From positions 868,001-932,000 of the forward strand of contig JAXMBL010000004.1 in NCBI GenBank assembly GCA_046349915.1: 64,000 bases of DNA. The letters run 5' to 3'. The DNA comes from CAIXSC01 sp046349915. GTDB lineage: Bacteria > Planctomycetota > Planctomycetia > Pirellulales > Pirellulaceae. The position numbers and the translations under genes are program-made. The notes under the pieces are model-generated. The model was given only the letters and a program-made list of their open reading frames with translations, was not told the origin of the DNA and did not search any database. The first letter of the stretch is position 1; the number at the start of each line of letters is the position of its first letter. Shown piece by piece: positions 34,901 through 43,512 of the stretch.

Positions 34901-35327
34901 GCACGAAACCTGGCTCGTACGGTTGAGTCGCGCCGGTGACCTGGACCGCGATCGGCAATGACTGATCGCCGTAGCGGAAAACCAACTGCTCCGACCCATC
35001 TGATTTCACGGTGATCAAACCGGTCGATGAGACGGCCACATGTTTCGGTTCGCCGACCAGCTTCGCCATCCGCGTCAAGTCGACCAACTCGCCCGCGTCC
35101 GTGCGACCCAGCACCAACAACTGGCGATAGTCGAAACGGTGTCGAAGCTCGACACTCGCAGGATACGACTCGACCGAGACGATTCGCACGCCTTCGGGCA
35201 GTGTTTCACTAGGCTCTTGGCTCGCAGGAGCCTGGCCGTTCGCTGTCGGCGAAATCGCCAAGCTCGCAGCGAATGTCACGATCAGCAACCCATTCCAAGC
35301 ATTCAGTAGCCGTTTCGATCCCCACAT
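31983..35327 (-). CDS. Ig-like (BIG2)-DUF1549-DUF1553 planctomycete cytochrome-like surface protein
   Basis: 1114 residues from ATG 35327. Order: signal peptide (LLIVTFAASLAISPTANG), a BIG2-type Ig domain, a heme-like motif C154-NQGT-CH (spacing Cx4CH), a second Ig-like domain around residues 240-320, DUF1549 with FRRVTLDLTGLPPS-type sequence and a regular CxxCH in CNKCHDHPFERW, then DUF1553 (YAKSYVNRLWGYLFGRGIIEP) and a C-terminal region. Secreted or outer-surface protein of unknown function, found in large numbers in planctomycetes and often paired with DUF1501. The cytochrome-WD40 gene at 35445 lies just upstream on the same strand. Confidence 0.9.
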   Translation of the reverse strand: MWGSKRLLNAWNGLLIVTFAASLAISPTANGQAPASQEPSETLPEGVRIVSVESYPASVELRHRFDYRQLLVLGRTDAGELVDLTRMAKLVGEPKHVAVSSTGLITVKSDGSEQLVFRYGDQSLPIAVQVTGATQPYEPGFVRDIQPALSKMGCNQGTCHGAKDGKGGFKLSLRGYDPIYDHRALTDDINARRFNRAAPDQSLMLLKATGSIPHVGGVRTQVGDPYYELLRQWIASGVKQDLTVPRVTSIEVLPKDPIVPRAEMKQQMVVLATYSDGAKRDVTREAFIESGDIEVLEANSSGVLKMLRRGEAPVLVRYEGAYTATTIIVMGDRSGFEWRQPPVNNFVDELVYKKLQRVKVAPSDLCSDEEFLRRVTLDLTGLPPSVAVTRAFLADTRDTRVKRDELIDRLIGSPEFVEHWTNKWADLLQVNRKFLGEEGSVALRNWIKGAVASNMPYDRFASEIITASGSNVENPPAAYYKTLRQPTDLMENTTHLFLAIRFNCNKCHDHPFERWTQDQYYQLSAYFAQIARKEDPNFAGQKIGGSAVEGAAPLVEVIYDSGSGEVKHDRTGQFTPPAFPYQSDLVANQGSRREQLSHWLTSKDNQYFAKSYVNRLWGYLFGRGIIEPIDDIRAGNPPTNPELLDALTRDFIASGFDMRHVLRTICRSRAYQHSVKSNRWNVDDELNYSRSIPRRLPAEVLFDAIHAVTGSTPRVPGAPSGFRAAELPDAGVSVPFLEDFGRPVRESACECERSSGMVLGPVMKLINGPTVADAIADPGNRLTRLAAEQPDDRLLIEEVFLAFLARRPTQAELELGLDALRNAGSDHEKLVADLADYSKQLDARQAEWEKTAGKPTQWVELDVTDSKSQVGATFTKKEDRSLLVSGAEGKDVYTVVASTDLVGITGVRLEAMADASLPAGGPGRAMNGNFVVNELRASIGAKSDPSKMEAVGLKNGVASFAQEGFPANNAVDGNDGTGWAVSPQFNKTHTAIFETATAVGSSGGSILTFTLSQQFPDGKHLLGRFRLSVTNSPQPFDGGQLPGDIAAALAVSGDKRTPEQRAVLANYFRSRDSRYSEMQAAVQRSAELIKNRRLLGVQDLAWALINNPAFLFNR

Positions 35328-35444
35328 GCCTTGCACTCCTCGCACTCACATCTCGCCGGTCCGCTAACCAACCGGCAAACTTGAATCGACACTTCCACAC
35401 CTGCCCCGTTCGACGTCGTCTGACTCAGGCGGCGAACGTGGGCT

Positions 35445-36857
35445 TCACTTGGCTGCCACCGCGGGACCGATGGGCGCCGGGAAAAACGACTTGAGCACTT
35501 GGCCAGTGCCAGCATCTAGCAATCGGACTTGGCCATCAAAACCGCCGCAGGCGACCGTCTTGCCATCGACGCTGAACGCCACGGAGAAAATGCCGCCTGT
35601 GGGGAATTCAGCCTTCCACACTTGCGCCCCGTCCGCCGCGGAATAGACTCGCACTTCACCCTTCCCGTCGAGACTGCTGGCCGCGGCGATGCGCTGTCCG
35701 TCCGCGCTAAACGTCACCGCGAAGAGCCGACCCGGCAGCGCGGGATACTCGCGAATCAAATTCGAGTTGTCGCCGATTTGACGAGCTTTATCGCGCACCA
35801 TCTTGTACACCTTGGGCGCCCCGTCCGCTCCACCGACCAGCAGTTCGTCCTTCGTTGGATGTCGGCACACCGAACTGAGGCCTCCCTTGAGCGCCCCTGG
35901 CGTGATGCTGGTAATGTTGTCGATGAATCGCTGAGTACCGAACTCGATCAACTTCATGGACATGTCGCGGCTGACCGAAATCACGTGGTCGGAATTGACC
36001 GAGAAGGTCGTGTCGAGCACCCAATCGTTGTGGGCGCCGTTAAAAAATACCTGCTTCCCCGTGTCGGCTTCGATCGCACGAACCGTATTGTCGGGACAGC
36101 CAAAGGCTACATACTTGCCGTTAGGCGACCATGACGCACCGTAAATGGTGTCGAATCCGACCGTCAGCGAATATGTCAGCTTCTTCGTCGCGACATCCCA
36201 GATCTGCACCTCGCCCATCCGTCCCGGCGAGCCGCCTGTGACGGCGAGTCGCTTTCCGTCGGGTGAGAACTTCGCCGATTCAATCCGCTCCGACAAGCCA
36301 ACCAGGCGAGCGACCAGTTCCGAGCCATCCGCCTTGGTTAACAACACCTCGTGATAGCCAGAAATGGCGAGCAACTGGCCATCGGGCGAATAATCGACCG
36401 ACGTCAGCACCGGGGGCGCTTGGTAGACCGGCGGCCGCTCGCTGTCGTACTGCGGACGGGCCGACTTGGGTGAGTCGTCCTTGGCGCCGGCCGCAATCCA
36501 ACGCCGGACCAGATCGACTTGGGCCGGTGTCAGCGGCGGCTTCCCCTTCGGCATCGCTGCTTGGCCATTCATGGTCACAATCTGCGACAACAACTCGCTC
36601 TTATCGGGCTGGCCAGCAATCACTGCCGCCTCGCCCGATTCGCCGCCCTTCAACAGCGACTCGAACGACGTCATAACGTAGTTGCCGCCCGCTTTGGCTG
36701 GCTGATGACAACCATGACAGTTCGCTTGAAATAACGGTCGGATCACTTTGTGGTAACTTACCTCGGCCGCACTGCCCGCTGGCTCGTCGGCCCATGCCTG
36801 GCTTGCCGCCAGACCGCTGGTCGCGACGGATAGTCCGAAAATCAGTCGAGTCAGCAT
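35445..36857 (-). CDS. Cytochrome c-type (PSC) protein with WD40-like beta-propeller
   Basis: 470 residues if started at ATG 36857, which gives a clear signal peptide (LTRLIFGLSVATSGLAASQAWA). Alternative in-frame starts reach 36998. The N-terminal cytochrome domain holds one CHGCH (Cys47, Cys50, His51) and MPKGKPPLTPAQVDLVRRWI, the planctomycete cytochrome C pattern. From residue 130 on are WD40-like propeller blades with repeated SPDGQLLAISG, SPDGKRLAVTG and SADGQRIAAAS. Probably periplasmic; it may carry electrons or bind a partner through the propeller. It lies between two DUF1549/DUF1553 genes on the same strand. Confidence 0.88.
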   Translation of the reverse strand: MLTRLIFGLSVATSGLAASQAWADEPAGSAAEVSYHKVIRPLFQANCHGCHQPAKAGGNYVMTSFESLLKGGESGEAAVIAGQPDKSELLSQIVTMNGQAAMPKGKPPLTPAQVDLVRRWIAAGAKDDSPKSARPQYDSERPPVYQAPPVLTSVDYSPDGQLLAISGYHEVLLTKADGSELVARLVGLSERIESAKFSPDGKRLAVTGGSPGRMGEVQIWDVATKKLTYSLTVGFDTIYGASWSPNGKYVAFGCPDNTVRAIEADTGKQVFFNGAHNDWVLDTTFSVNSDHVISVSRDMSMKLIEFGTQRFIDNITSITPGALKGGLSSVCRHPTKDELLVGGADGAPKVYKMVRDKARQIGDNSNLIREYPALPGRLFAVTFSADGQRIAAASSLDGKGEVRVYSAADGAQVWKAEFPTGGIFSVAFSVDGKTVACGGFDGQVRLLDAGTGQVLKSFFPAPIGPAVAAK

Positions 36858-37077
36858 GCCGACGACAGATTGCGTCCCGCTGCCTATTTGTCGAAAACCA
36901 ATGGCTGGATTCGCCAATACCATGGTTGCTCGCCCCAGCTCTAAGTGATCATCACCGCTAAACATGCGCTCGCCTGCCTTTCCGCGAAACATCGACAAGG
37001 ATCGATGAATCCTCGACTATATCCCGACTTCCGCGGTCCATCAACTAAGAAGATGGCTTAGCCAGGCCTATCGGCCT

Positions 37078-37217
37078 AGGCGACGGACTGGAAGTCCGTC
37101 GAGGTAGCCCGCTCACATCGTGAGCGGAAAGCCACGTGGCCTGCGAGCGCCCCCAGCCGCCAGCCAAGCCGCGTTGTCGGCCAGTTGCGGAGCGACGGAC
37201 TAGAAGTCCGTCGTACA
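37078..37217. repeat. Dispersed repeat family A, one complete unit
   Basis: Begins with CGACGGACTGGAAGTCCGTC, contains the hairpin CCGCTCACATCGTGAGCGG and the CCGCCAGCCAAGCCGCGTTG stretch, and ends CGACGGACTAGAAGTCCGTC. It lies 13 bp from the stop codon of the gene at 37230. The rest of the 36858-37229 gap shows nothing else. Confidence 0.9.
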
Positions 37218-37229
37218 TTTTTGACCGAC

Positions 37230-40200
37230 CTAAGGTATGTAGACGAATTCCTTTACGTTCCAGATGACATGTGCCAAGTCCGCCCAGACTCGTGGGTCGC
37301 GGCGAGCGGCCTCGGACGACAGCTTCAATTCCTGGCCTTGGGCGTCCATAAACTCGAGCGCCGCGGCCGTTTCTTGCGTAGTTGGCGGCCGACCAAGAGC
37401 ATCCTCGTACAGCCAACCGATCCGGACCTCCGCCGCCGCCTCTCCCACCGCCAACAGACGCTTCGCCCACAGACCGGCCTGTTCCACGACCAAAGGGTCA
37501 TTCATCAGGATCAGGGCTTGGGCCGGGACATTGGACGTGTTGCGAGCGCCAACCGTGCTGAACGGAATCGGCGTGTCGAATGCCAGCATCATGGGGGGGA
37601 GGAAATTGCGTCGCACTTCCGTGTAAAGGCTGCGTCGGCCATTGCCATCCAGCGGACCGCTCCCACCCGGACGACCTCGCCCTTGCATAAACGGGGTCAG
37701 GTGCACGGGAACACTGCCGCCATAGGGCTTCGGATCGAGCCGGCCCGAGATGCGCAGGATCGAATCTCGAATCGCTTCACCTTGCAGACGACGGATGCGC
37801 TGTCGATGCAACAAGAGGTTTTGGGGATCGATTTCGTCCCCTTTTCCATCCGGGGCGCTCGACATGCGATAAGTCTTGCTCAGGACGATCGAGCGGATGA
37901 GTTGCTTGACCGACCAGCCTTCCGCCATGAATTGCGAGGCTAGATGATCGAGCAGTTCTGGGTGCGTGGGCGTTTGTCCCAGCACTCCGAAGTTGTCTAC
38001 GGACGCCACGATCCCGCGGCCGAGCAAATGGTGCCACACGCGATTTACCATCACGCGTGAAGTGAGTGGGTTGGCAGGATCGACCACGGCTTTCGCAATC
38101 TCCAACCGGCCACTCCCCGGAGCCTGTTCGGACACGATCGGCGACTCCAACGCTTCCAATAAGCGTCGCGGCGCGGGTTCACCCAGCGTGCGATGATTGC
38201 CGCGGATGTGGATGCGATCATCCTGCCCCGAGCCGTCGGTTATCGCGAGTGCTCGCAGAGGAGCCGGTAGCAGCTTCGCCTGCTGCTCCAACTCGACGGT
38301 GGCTTTGTTCGCGATATCCCCGAGACTCGCTAGCTGTTCACTCGACCCCACCAGCCGATGTTGCAGCATCCAATTGATCAATTCAACTCCGGCGCTGTCG
38401 AGTTTCCCCGTGGACCAGTTGCGCATCGTCGCATCAATCGCTTGACCATAACGGTTCGCAAGCTCGCGCGTAGTCCAAGAACTCTCGCCTTCCTTCACGC
38501 TCGTTGCCAGAATCTGCAACGCGAGAGGATTTTCCGCATCAGGCGGCGGCCCGGAGTCGGAAAGGCGGACTTCGTCAATTTCCGCGTAGCCATCGCCTAA
38601 GTCGAGCACCTCGAAGTAGGCCCGATGGCCCACGTAGCGACTCACGTCCCCGCCTTGGACCAACCAGCCCCAAGTTAGGCGGTTGTCCACCTTTTGGTTG
38701 CAGCCGCCGAACAACAGGCCGCTGTAAACGTCCATGAAATAGTTGTCGATGTACAACCGAATCTGCACATTGTGTCCGCGGAGTCGGTAGAGCACATTGC
38801 GGTGAGTCAGAGTAAACGTCGGCGAACGGACCACGCCTTGCTCGCGGTTCGATCGCAACCGACTATTTGCGACCCCCGGCGCCGCCAAACGCGGCTCGGT
38901 GGAACTCGCATCCCAGTCGCCAGACTGTGTCGGACGATTTCCAAAGGCCCAGCCGCTGGTCCACGATCGATCGTAGTCGGGCTGGTTAAAGTCGACGACC
39001 AACGGCGACTTTTCGCGGAACTCGGCGCCACGACTCGCGGCGCCTTCCAGTCGTTTCCGAACGGCTTCCACCTTGGCCGCCGCAGGTTCCTCGGCGCCCG
39101 TCAATTCGAGCCACGGTTGCAATGGGTGCGTGGGCTGACGAGCCGCGGGGTCTTCCATCGCCTTGAGCCAGCGTTGCAGCAGATCGGCGTCGACTTTTCG
39201 CTCGTCCGCCACCGCTTTCAGCGAATCGGGCCCGCGAACTCGCACGTCGCGAGTCGCCTGCAAGAGTCGAGCCGTCTCACTTTCGGCCGCTGATTCACCA
39301 CTCGCGGGCGCCCCTAACTTCGCAGCGATCTCGCGTGCAGTGCGGTCGAACGATTGTTGAGTGCGCTCGCGAATCTCGGCCAGCTTGTGCGAGCCTTCGC
39401 TGATTCGGTCGCCTGGATCGAGTAACGCTTCTTGTCGCCTTGAGCTCTTCAGCACACCGGACAGGGCGTAATAATCGCGAGTGGAGATGGCGTCGAATTT
39501 GTGGTCGTGACAGCGAGCGCAAGCCAGGGTCACGCCGAGGAACGTCTTGCTCATCACGTCCAACTGATTTTCGAGTCTCCCTTGTTCGTCGCCTCGCACA
39601 TCGACGGGAGCATGAGTCGCCTCGCCCAGGAACCAAAAGCCGGTTCCTAAGATCGATTCGTTAAATCCCTGCTCGCGGTTCCGACGAGGCTCGGCGAGCA
39701 AGTCGCCCGCCAGATGCTCGACCACGAACTGGTTGTACGGAACATCTTCGTTGAACGCGCGGATCAAGTAGTCGCGATACTGCGACGGATGAGGAATCGC
39801 AAAGTCGAACTCGTGGCCATACGTTTCGGCATAGCGGACCAGATCCATCCAGTGTCGCGCCCAACGTTCGCCAAAGTGAGGCGATCGCAGCAAGCCATCC
39901 ACGGCCTTCTCGTAGGCGTTCGGCGAGTTGTCGTCGAGAAACGCTTGCATCTCGCTGCGAGTGGGAGGAAGTCCGATGAGGTCAAACGAGAGTCGACGCA
40001 GCAGGGTGCGTTTGTCGGCCTCGACATTCGGCGACAATCCCGCCTCTTCCAGTTTCGCGAGGATGAAGCGATCGAGTGGTTGCGCGGGCCACGCGGTATT
40101 CTTGACCGCGGGCTGTGCGGGCTTACGCACTGGTTTCCAGCACCAATGAGCGGCTTTGCGAGCAGCAAGATCGAAGGCGTTGACCGACGATTCTCCCGGT

Positions 40201-40664
40201 TTCTTGGGTTCTTCCTTCGGCCAAGGAAGTCCCATTTCGACCCAGCGAGTGAGCGCGGCGATCTCGTTGGCCGGCATCTTCGACTTGGGCGGCATCTGAT
40301 ACGTTTCGCCATAATTGATCGAATCGATCAGTAAGCTCTCCTTCGGCTTGCCCGGCGTCGCGGCCGGACCCGTGTCGCCGCCCTTCAACACCGCAGCGCG
40401 GCTGTCGAGCCAGAGGTTGCCCTGAACCTTCTTCGCCGTATGGCTATGGCATTCGTAGCAGCGATTGACCAAGACCGGCCGGACTTCTTTCTCGAAGAAC
40501 TCGATCGCCGCAGCATCGAACGTCGGCGACGGTTCCGCCGCTTTGCCGATGGAGCAGGTCAACACGGAGCAGGCCAACGCGGTCAAAACGCCCGCGACGC
40601 CGTTCCACGATCGACCAACGACGCTTAAGAATCGCACCGAATGGCGAGAAACATACTGACTCAT
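37230..40664 (-). CDS. PSD1-DUF1549-DUF1553 planctomycete cytochrome-like surface protein
   Basis: 1144 residues from ATG 40664. Order: signal peptide (GVLTALACSVLTCSIGKA), PSD1 cytochrome domain with C-YE-CH near residue 69, MPPKSKMPANEIAALTRWVEMG, DUF1549 (DRFILAKLEEAGLSP to RRLSFDLIGLPPT, and CARCHDHKFDA as a second CxxCH), an inserted beta-sandwich of about 150 residues (DYDRSWTSGWAFGNRP to YAEIDEVRLSDSG) resembling carbohydrate-binding or LamG-like folds, then DUF1553 (LTSRVMVNRVWHHLLGRGIV). Secreted; function unknown. It is probably transcribed together with the cytochrome-WD40 gene downstream. Confidence 0.9.
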   Translation of the reverse strand: MSQYVSRHSVRFLSVVGRSWNGVAGVLTALACSVLTCSIGKAAEPSPTFDAAAIEFFEKEVRPVLVNRCYECHSHTAKKVQGNLWLDSRAAVLKGGDTGPAATPGKPKESLLIDSINYGETYQMPPKSKMPANEIAALTRWVEMGLPWPKEEPKKPGESSVNAFDLAARKAAHWCWKPVRKPAQPAVKNTAWPAQPLDRFILAKLEEAGLSPNVEADKRTLLRRLSFDLIGLPPTRSEMQAFLDDNSPNAYEKAVDGLLRSPHFGERWARHWMDLVRYAETYGHEFDFAIPHPSQYRDYLIRAFNEDVPYNQFVVEHLAGDLLAEPRRNREQGFNESILGTGFWFLGEATHAPVDVRGDEQGRLENQLDVMSKTFLGVTLACARCHDHKFDAISTRDYYALSGVLKSSRRQEALLDPGDRISEGSHKLAEIRERTQQSFDRTAREIAAKLGAPASGESAAESETARLLQATRDVRVRGPDSLKAVADERKVDADLLQRWLKAMEDPAARQPTHPLQPWLELTGAEEPAAAKVEAVRKRLEGAASRGAEFREKSPLVVDFNQPDYDRSWTSGWAFGNRPTQSGDWDASSTEPRLAAPGVANSRLRSNREQGVVRSPTFTLTHRNVLYRLRGHNVQIRLYIDNYFMDVYSGLLFGGCNQKVDNRLTWGWLVQGGDVSRYVGHRAYFEVLDLGDGYAEIDEVRLSDSGPPPDAENPLALQILATSVKEGESSWTTRELANRYGQAIDATMRNWSTGKLDSAGVELINWMLQHRLVGSSEQLASLGDIANKATVELEQQAKLLPAPLRALAITDGSGQDDRIHIRGNHRTLGEPAPRRLLEALESPIVSEQAPGSGRLEIAKAVVDPANPLTSRVMVNRVWHHLLGRGIVASVDNFGVLGQTPTHPELLDHLASQFMAEGWSVKQLIRSIVLSKTYRMSSAPDGKGDEIDPQNLLLHRQRIRRLQGEAIRDSILRISGRLDPKPYGGSVPVHLTPFMQGRGRPGGSGPLDGNGRRSLYTEVRRNFLPPMMLAFDTPIPFSTVGARNTSNVPAQALILMNDPLVVEQAGLWAKRLLAVGEAAAEVRIGWLYEDALGRPPTTQETAAALEFMDAQGQELKLSSEAARRDPRVWADLAHVIWNVKEFVYIP

Positions 40665-40816
40665 CACGGCAGGCTCCGAGGGAGCGGAGGAAGCGAGGCG
40701 GGATCACGCGGCCCTGAGTATAAATCACCGCGCAGGCCTTCGCGAGAGAACACAAAGGCCGAAGACAGATCGACTCAGCCGACTCTCAAGACGAGTCGGC
40801 TGGGAAGCAACTCAAC

Positions 40817-41296
40817 CTATTGAACGGCAATCAGTTCAACGAGGAAATGGAGTGTGGCGTTCGGGGGAATCACGCCGCCCGCACCGCGAGCGCCATAGCC
40901 CAAGTCAGCCGGAATCGTCAGTTCGATCATGCCGCCTTCGCCAACCAATTGCATCCCTTCGGTCCAGCCCTTGATCACTTGATTCAAGCCGAACGAGATC
41001 GTCTCGCCTCGATCGTACGAGCTATCAAACACTTTGCCGCCGTCGAGCCACCCGTGATAGTGGACTTTCACCTTCTGAGCGGCCGTGGGCTTCGCGCCAT
41101 TGCCCGCTCGCAACACTCGATATTGCAAACCCGAGGTGGTTTGGGCAAAGGTCTTCGGAGCATCAGCGGCAATCTTCCCGGCGCCCCGCGGCAATGTGGG
41201 GAATGCAACTTCTTTCTTTTCCTCGCTCACAGCAGTCTCCAGGGTCAGCAGGATCATGAATCCAGTCAAAATCACGCTCGAAACGAACTTTTGCAT
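40817..41296 (-). CDS. FKBP-type peptidyl-prolyl cis-trans isomerase, exported
   Basis: 159 residues from ATG 41296, with AAGGAGGCACAG upstream. The signal peptide (VSSVILTGFMILLTLETAVS) is followed by a single FKBP domain from residue 48: SGLQYRVLRAGNG, VKVHYHGWLDGGKVFDSSYDRG, FGLNQVIKGWTEGMQLVGEGG and IPADLGYGARGAGGVIPPNATLHF, with the active-site aromatic and Asp residues present. It speeds proline isomerisation in proteins folding outside the cytoplasm, perhaps of the large exported proteins around it. Monocistronic. Confidence 0.95.
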   Translation of the reverse strand: MQKFVSSVILTGFMILLTLETAVSEEKKEVAFPTLPRGAGKIAADAPKTFAQTTSGLQYRVLRAGNGAKPTAAQKVKVHYHGWLDGGKVFDSSYDRGETISFGLNQVIKGWTEGMQLVGEGGMIELTIPADLGYGARGAGGVIPPNATLHFLVELIAVQ

Positions 41297-41450
41297 CTCT
41301 GTGCCTCCTTGTACCAGTAGACCGTTCGACGGCTCTACAGAGCCGCAGCGCACCGCGCCGATTGATATCAGTTCGGGATTCTAGCGTCAATCGGACTGAT
41401 GGGAGAGGTTGGGACCAGTTATTATGGAACCTCGTGCTTTGCCGCAGCCA

Positions 41451-41480
41451 CAGCCGACAGACTGGAAGTCCGTCGTACCC
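41451..41480. repeat. Border copy of repeat family A
   Basis: CGACAGACTGGAAGTCCGTC followed by GTACC, a single border palindrome without the body of the element. It lies 68 bp before the zinc-ribbon gene, on its 5' side. Confidence 0.7.
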
Positions 41481-41547
41481 CAAGGCACTCGCTGGATGGT
41501 TGAGCCCCTTGAGTTTGTTGGGTGGGCCGTTTGTCGGAGGATTCAAC

Positions 41548-41814
41548 ATGCCGGAACTTAAAGATGAATCCGACGGTTCGGACCAAGTTCCTGCGGACAC
41601 GAATGACTCGGTCGAACCAGAGTCGCTCGCCGAACGAGCATGCTCGGCCTGCCAGAAAATGTACGTTCCTGACCAGGATCAACGGGATGTTTGTCCCGAC
41701 TGTCACGACCGGCGGACTGCGGTCTGGGTGGTCGGGCTCTTTCTACTCTTCTTCTGCTTCGTGCTGCTGCCCCTGTTGATTCAACTCTTGGGCACTCCTC
41801 GACCACCCCGGTAA
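41548..41814 (+). CDS. Small zinc-ribbon membrane protein
   Basis: 88 residues from ATG 41548, with GGAGG upstream at a good distance. An acidic N-terminal 30 residues is followed by a zinc-ribbon (CSACQKMYVPDQ, then DVCPDCH: two CxxC knuckles) and one membrane segment (VWVVGLFLLFFCFVLLPLLIQLL) near the C-terminus. A tail-anchored cytoplasmic zinc knuckle is therefore predicted. No recognised family. It converges with the DUF1501 gene at 41838, 23 bp apart. Confidence 0.72.
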   Translation: MPELKDESDGSDQVPADTNDSVEPESLAERACSACQKMYVPDQDQRDVCPDCHDRRTAVWVVGLFLLFFCFVLLPLLIQLLGTPRPPR

Positions 41815-41837
41815 GTCAGGGCAGCCGGACCTCGCGG

Positions 41838-43253
41838 TTACGCCAGTATCGGCTCAATTACGTTGCCGCGGGTGATTGGCAAGGTACGACCTTGGGCGTC
41901 AAGCAGCGAGGTACCCGGTTGAAAACCGAGACAGTGGAGAATCGTGGCCGTGATATCCTCGGGACGCACCAAACCGTCGCGCGGTTGTCCACCCACTCGA
42001 TCCGAAGCTCCGAGAACCAAACCGCCTCGCACGCCGCCGCCAGCCAGCGCGACCGAAAAAACCGGCCCCCAATGGTCTCGACCCGCTCGCCCATTGAAAC
42101 GCGGTGTGCGGCCAAATTCGGTCAAGCAGACCACGAGTGTTTCGTCGAGCAAACCACGGCGAGTTAAGTCTTCGACTAGCGCCGAGAAAGCGTTGTCCAG
42201 CGGCGGAGCCAGTACATTCTTCAACCGATCCGACTCGCGTGCATGCGAATCCCAGCAAGGAGCGTCGGAAGGTTCTTCGGGACCACGGAACCAATTCACT
42301 TGGACCAACCGCACTCCCGCCTCGACCAAACGCCTCGCCAACAAAGTGCTCTGACCGAACTGAGTGCGACCGTATCGGTCGCGTATTTCCGCCGGCTCGT
42401 CCTCCAAATTGAACGCGCTGCGCGACTTCGCGGAACTCAACAGTTGGAACGCTCGTTGCGTCTGGTGATCGTACGCCTCCAACGCGCCCGACCGTTGAGT
42501 TTGATCGAGCTGCTGGTTGTAAAGACGCAGCAGAGAATGCCGCTGTTCGAGTCGGTTGGCGGGGACATCCACCGGCAGTTGAAACTCGGGGATGTGGTAA
42601 TTCGCGGAAGCCGGCTCGCAGCGAAACAACCACGGGTCCGCGTTACGGCCGAGAAACCCAGCGTCTTGCCCCGGCCAGATTGAACCATCCGTATTGAAAA
42701 TTTGTTTGGGCAGCCGAATCGCCGCGGGAAGCTGGCCTCGCGAAGGTAGCAAACGCTGAGCGACCGCCGCCAGGCACGGCCAATCGTTCGGAGCACCCGG
42801 GTTGGCGTTCTCCTGATTCATGGGAACATGAGGTCGACCGGTCAACATGTAGTAGCCGCTCGAGGAATGAGCGTTGTCGCCCGTCGACACCGCTCGCAGC
42901 AAACACAACTTGTCGGTGACTTGAGCCAGTCGCGGCAGCAATTCGCAAATTCGAATCCCTGGCACATTCGTGTCGATCGGGCCGAAATCGCCTCGCACTT
43001 CCGCCGGCGCGTCGGGCTTGGGGTCAAAGGTCGAATGCTGAGGGGCGCCACCCATCAAGAACAGCACGATGCAAGCTTTGGCTTTACCGTTGCTGGGGAC
43101 GATATGAGCCTGAGCCGGCGAGGGTGCGGCCAGCGCCGAGCGAGCGCCAAGCAACGAAGGAAGCCCCAGCCCCAACAGTGGAAGACCGCCCAAGTGCAGC
43201 ATTTGCCGCCGATTCGGCACGGGACCGACTAAACCATTGCCAATCGTGATCAT
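41838..43253 (-). CDS. DUF1501 protein, Tat-exported
   Basis: 471 residues from ATG 43253. Twin-arginine signal (PNRRQMLHLGGLPLLGLGLPSLLG) then KACIVLFLMGGAPQHSTFDPKPD, the DUF1501 N-terminus, and VVCLTEFGRTPRFNGRAGRDHWGPVFSVALAGGG near the C-terminus. DUF1501 belongs to the alkaline-phosphatase/sulfatase superfamily fold, but activity is unknown. Members are commonly paired with PSD1/DUF1549 proteins; here the PSD1 at 37230 is on the same strand with FKBP between. The region upstream of the start begins with a GGTCATT-type array. Confidence 0.92.
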   Translation of the reverse strand: MITIGNGLVGPVPNRRQMLHLGGLPLLGLGLPSLLGARSALAAPSPAQAHIVPSNGKAKACIVLFLMGGAPQHSTFDPKPDAPAEVRGDFGPIDTNVPGIRICELLPRLAQVTDKLCLLRAVSTGDNAHSSSGYYMLTGRPHVPMNQENANPGAPNDWPCLAAVAQRLLPSRGQLPAAIRLPKQIFNTDGSIWPGQDAGFLGRNADPWLFRCEPASANYHIPEFQLPVDVPANRLEQRHSLLRLYNQQLDQTQRSGALEAYDHQTQRAFQLLSSAKSRSAFNLEDEPAEIRDRYGRTQFGQSTLLARRLVEAGVRLVQVNWFRGPEEPSDAPCWDSHARESDRLKNVLAPPLDNAFSALVEDLTRRGLLDETLVVCLTEFGRTPRFNGRAGRDHWGPVFSVALAGGGVRGGLVLGASDRVGGQPRDGLVRPEDITATILHCLGFQPGTSLLDAQGRTLPITRGNVIEPILA

Positions 43254-43265
43254 CAACACCGCCTC

Positions 43266-43322
43266 TTGTCATTGGTCATTGGTCATTGGTCATTGGTCAT
43301 TCGTCATTCGTCATTCGTCATT
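43266..43322. repeat. GGTCATT-type array (family D), left arm
   Basis: Eight or so copies of GGTCATT/CGTCATT beginning 12 bp from the DUF1501 start codon. It forms an inverted pair with the arm at 43459-43512; about 135 bp between them includes a purine run (43391-43432, GGAAAAA repeats) and T-rich sequence. Same unit as the array at 14456. Confidence 0.9.
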
Positions 43323-43458
43323 GCGGGCGGGTGGGTGGTTTGATGGGCATGTGGGGAGTGGTTTTTTGCGGCTTGCTTGACTCTCTAACGTACAAGGAAA
43401 AAAGGAAAAAGGAAAAAGGTCGAAGGAAAAAATGACCAAGAACCAAGAATCAACAACC

Positions 43459-43512
43459 AGTGACCAATGACGAATGACCAACAACCAATGACCAATGACC
43501 AATGACGAATGA
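43459..43512. repeat. GGTCATT-type array (family D), right inverted arm
   Basis: Copies of AATGACC/AATGACG, the reverse complement of the left arm, ending directly at the stop codon of the sigma factor gene (43513). The paired arms could fold into a long hairpin if transcribed. Confidence 0.9.
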
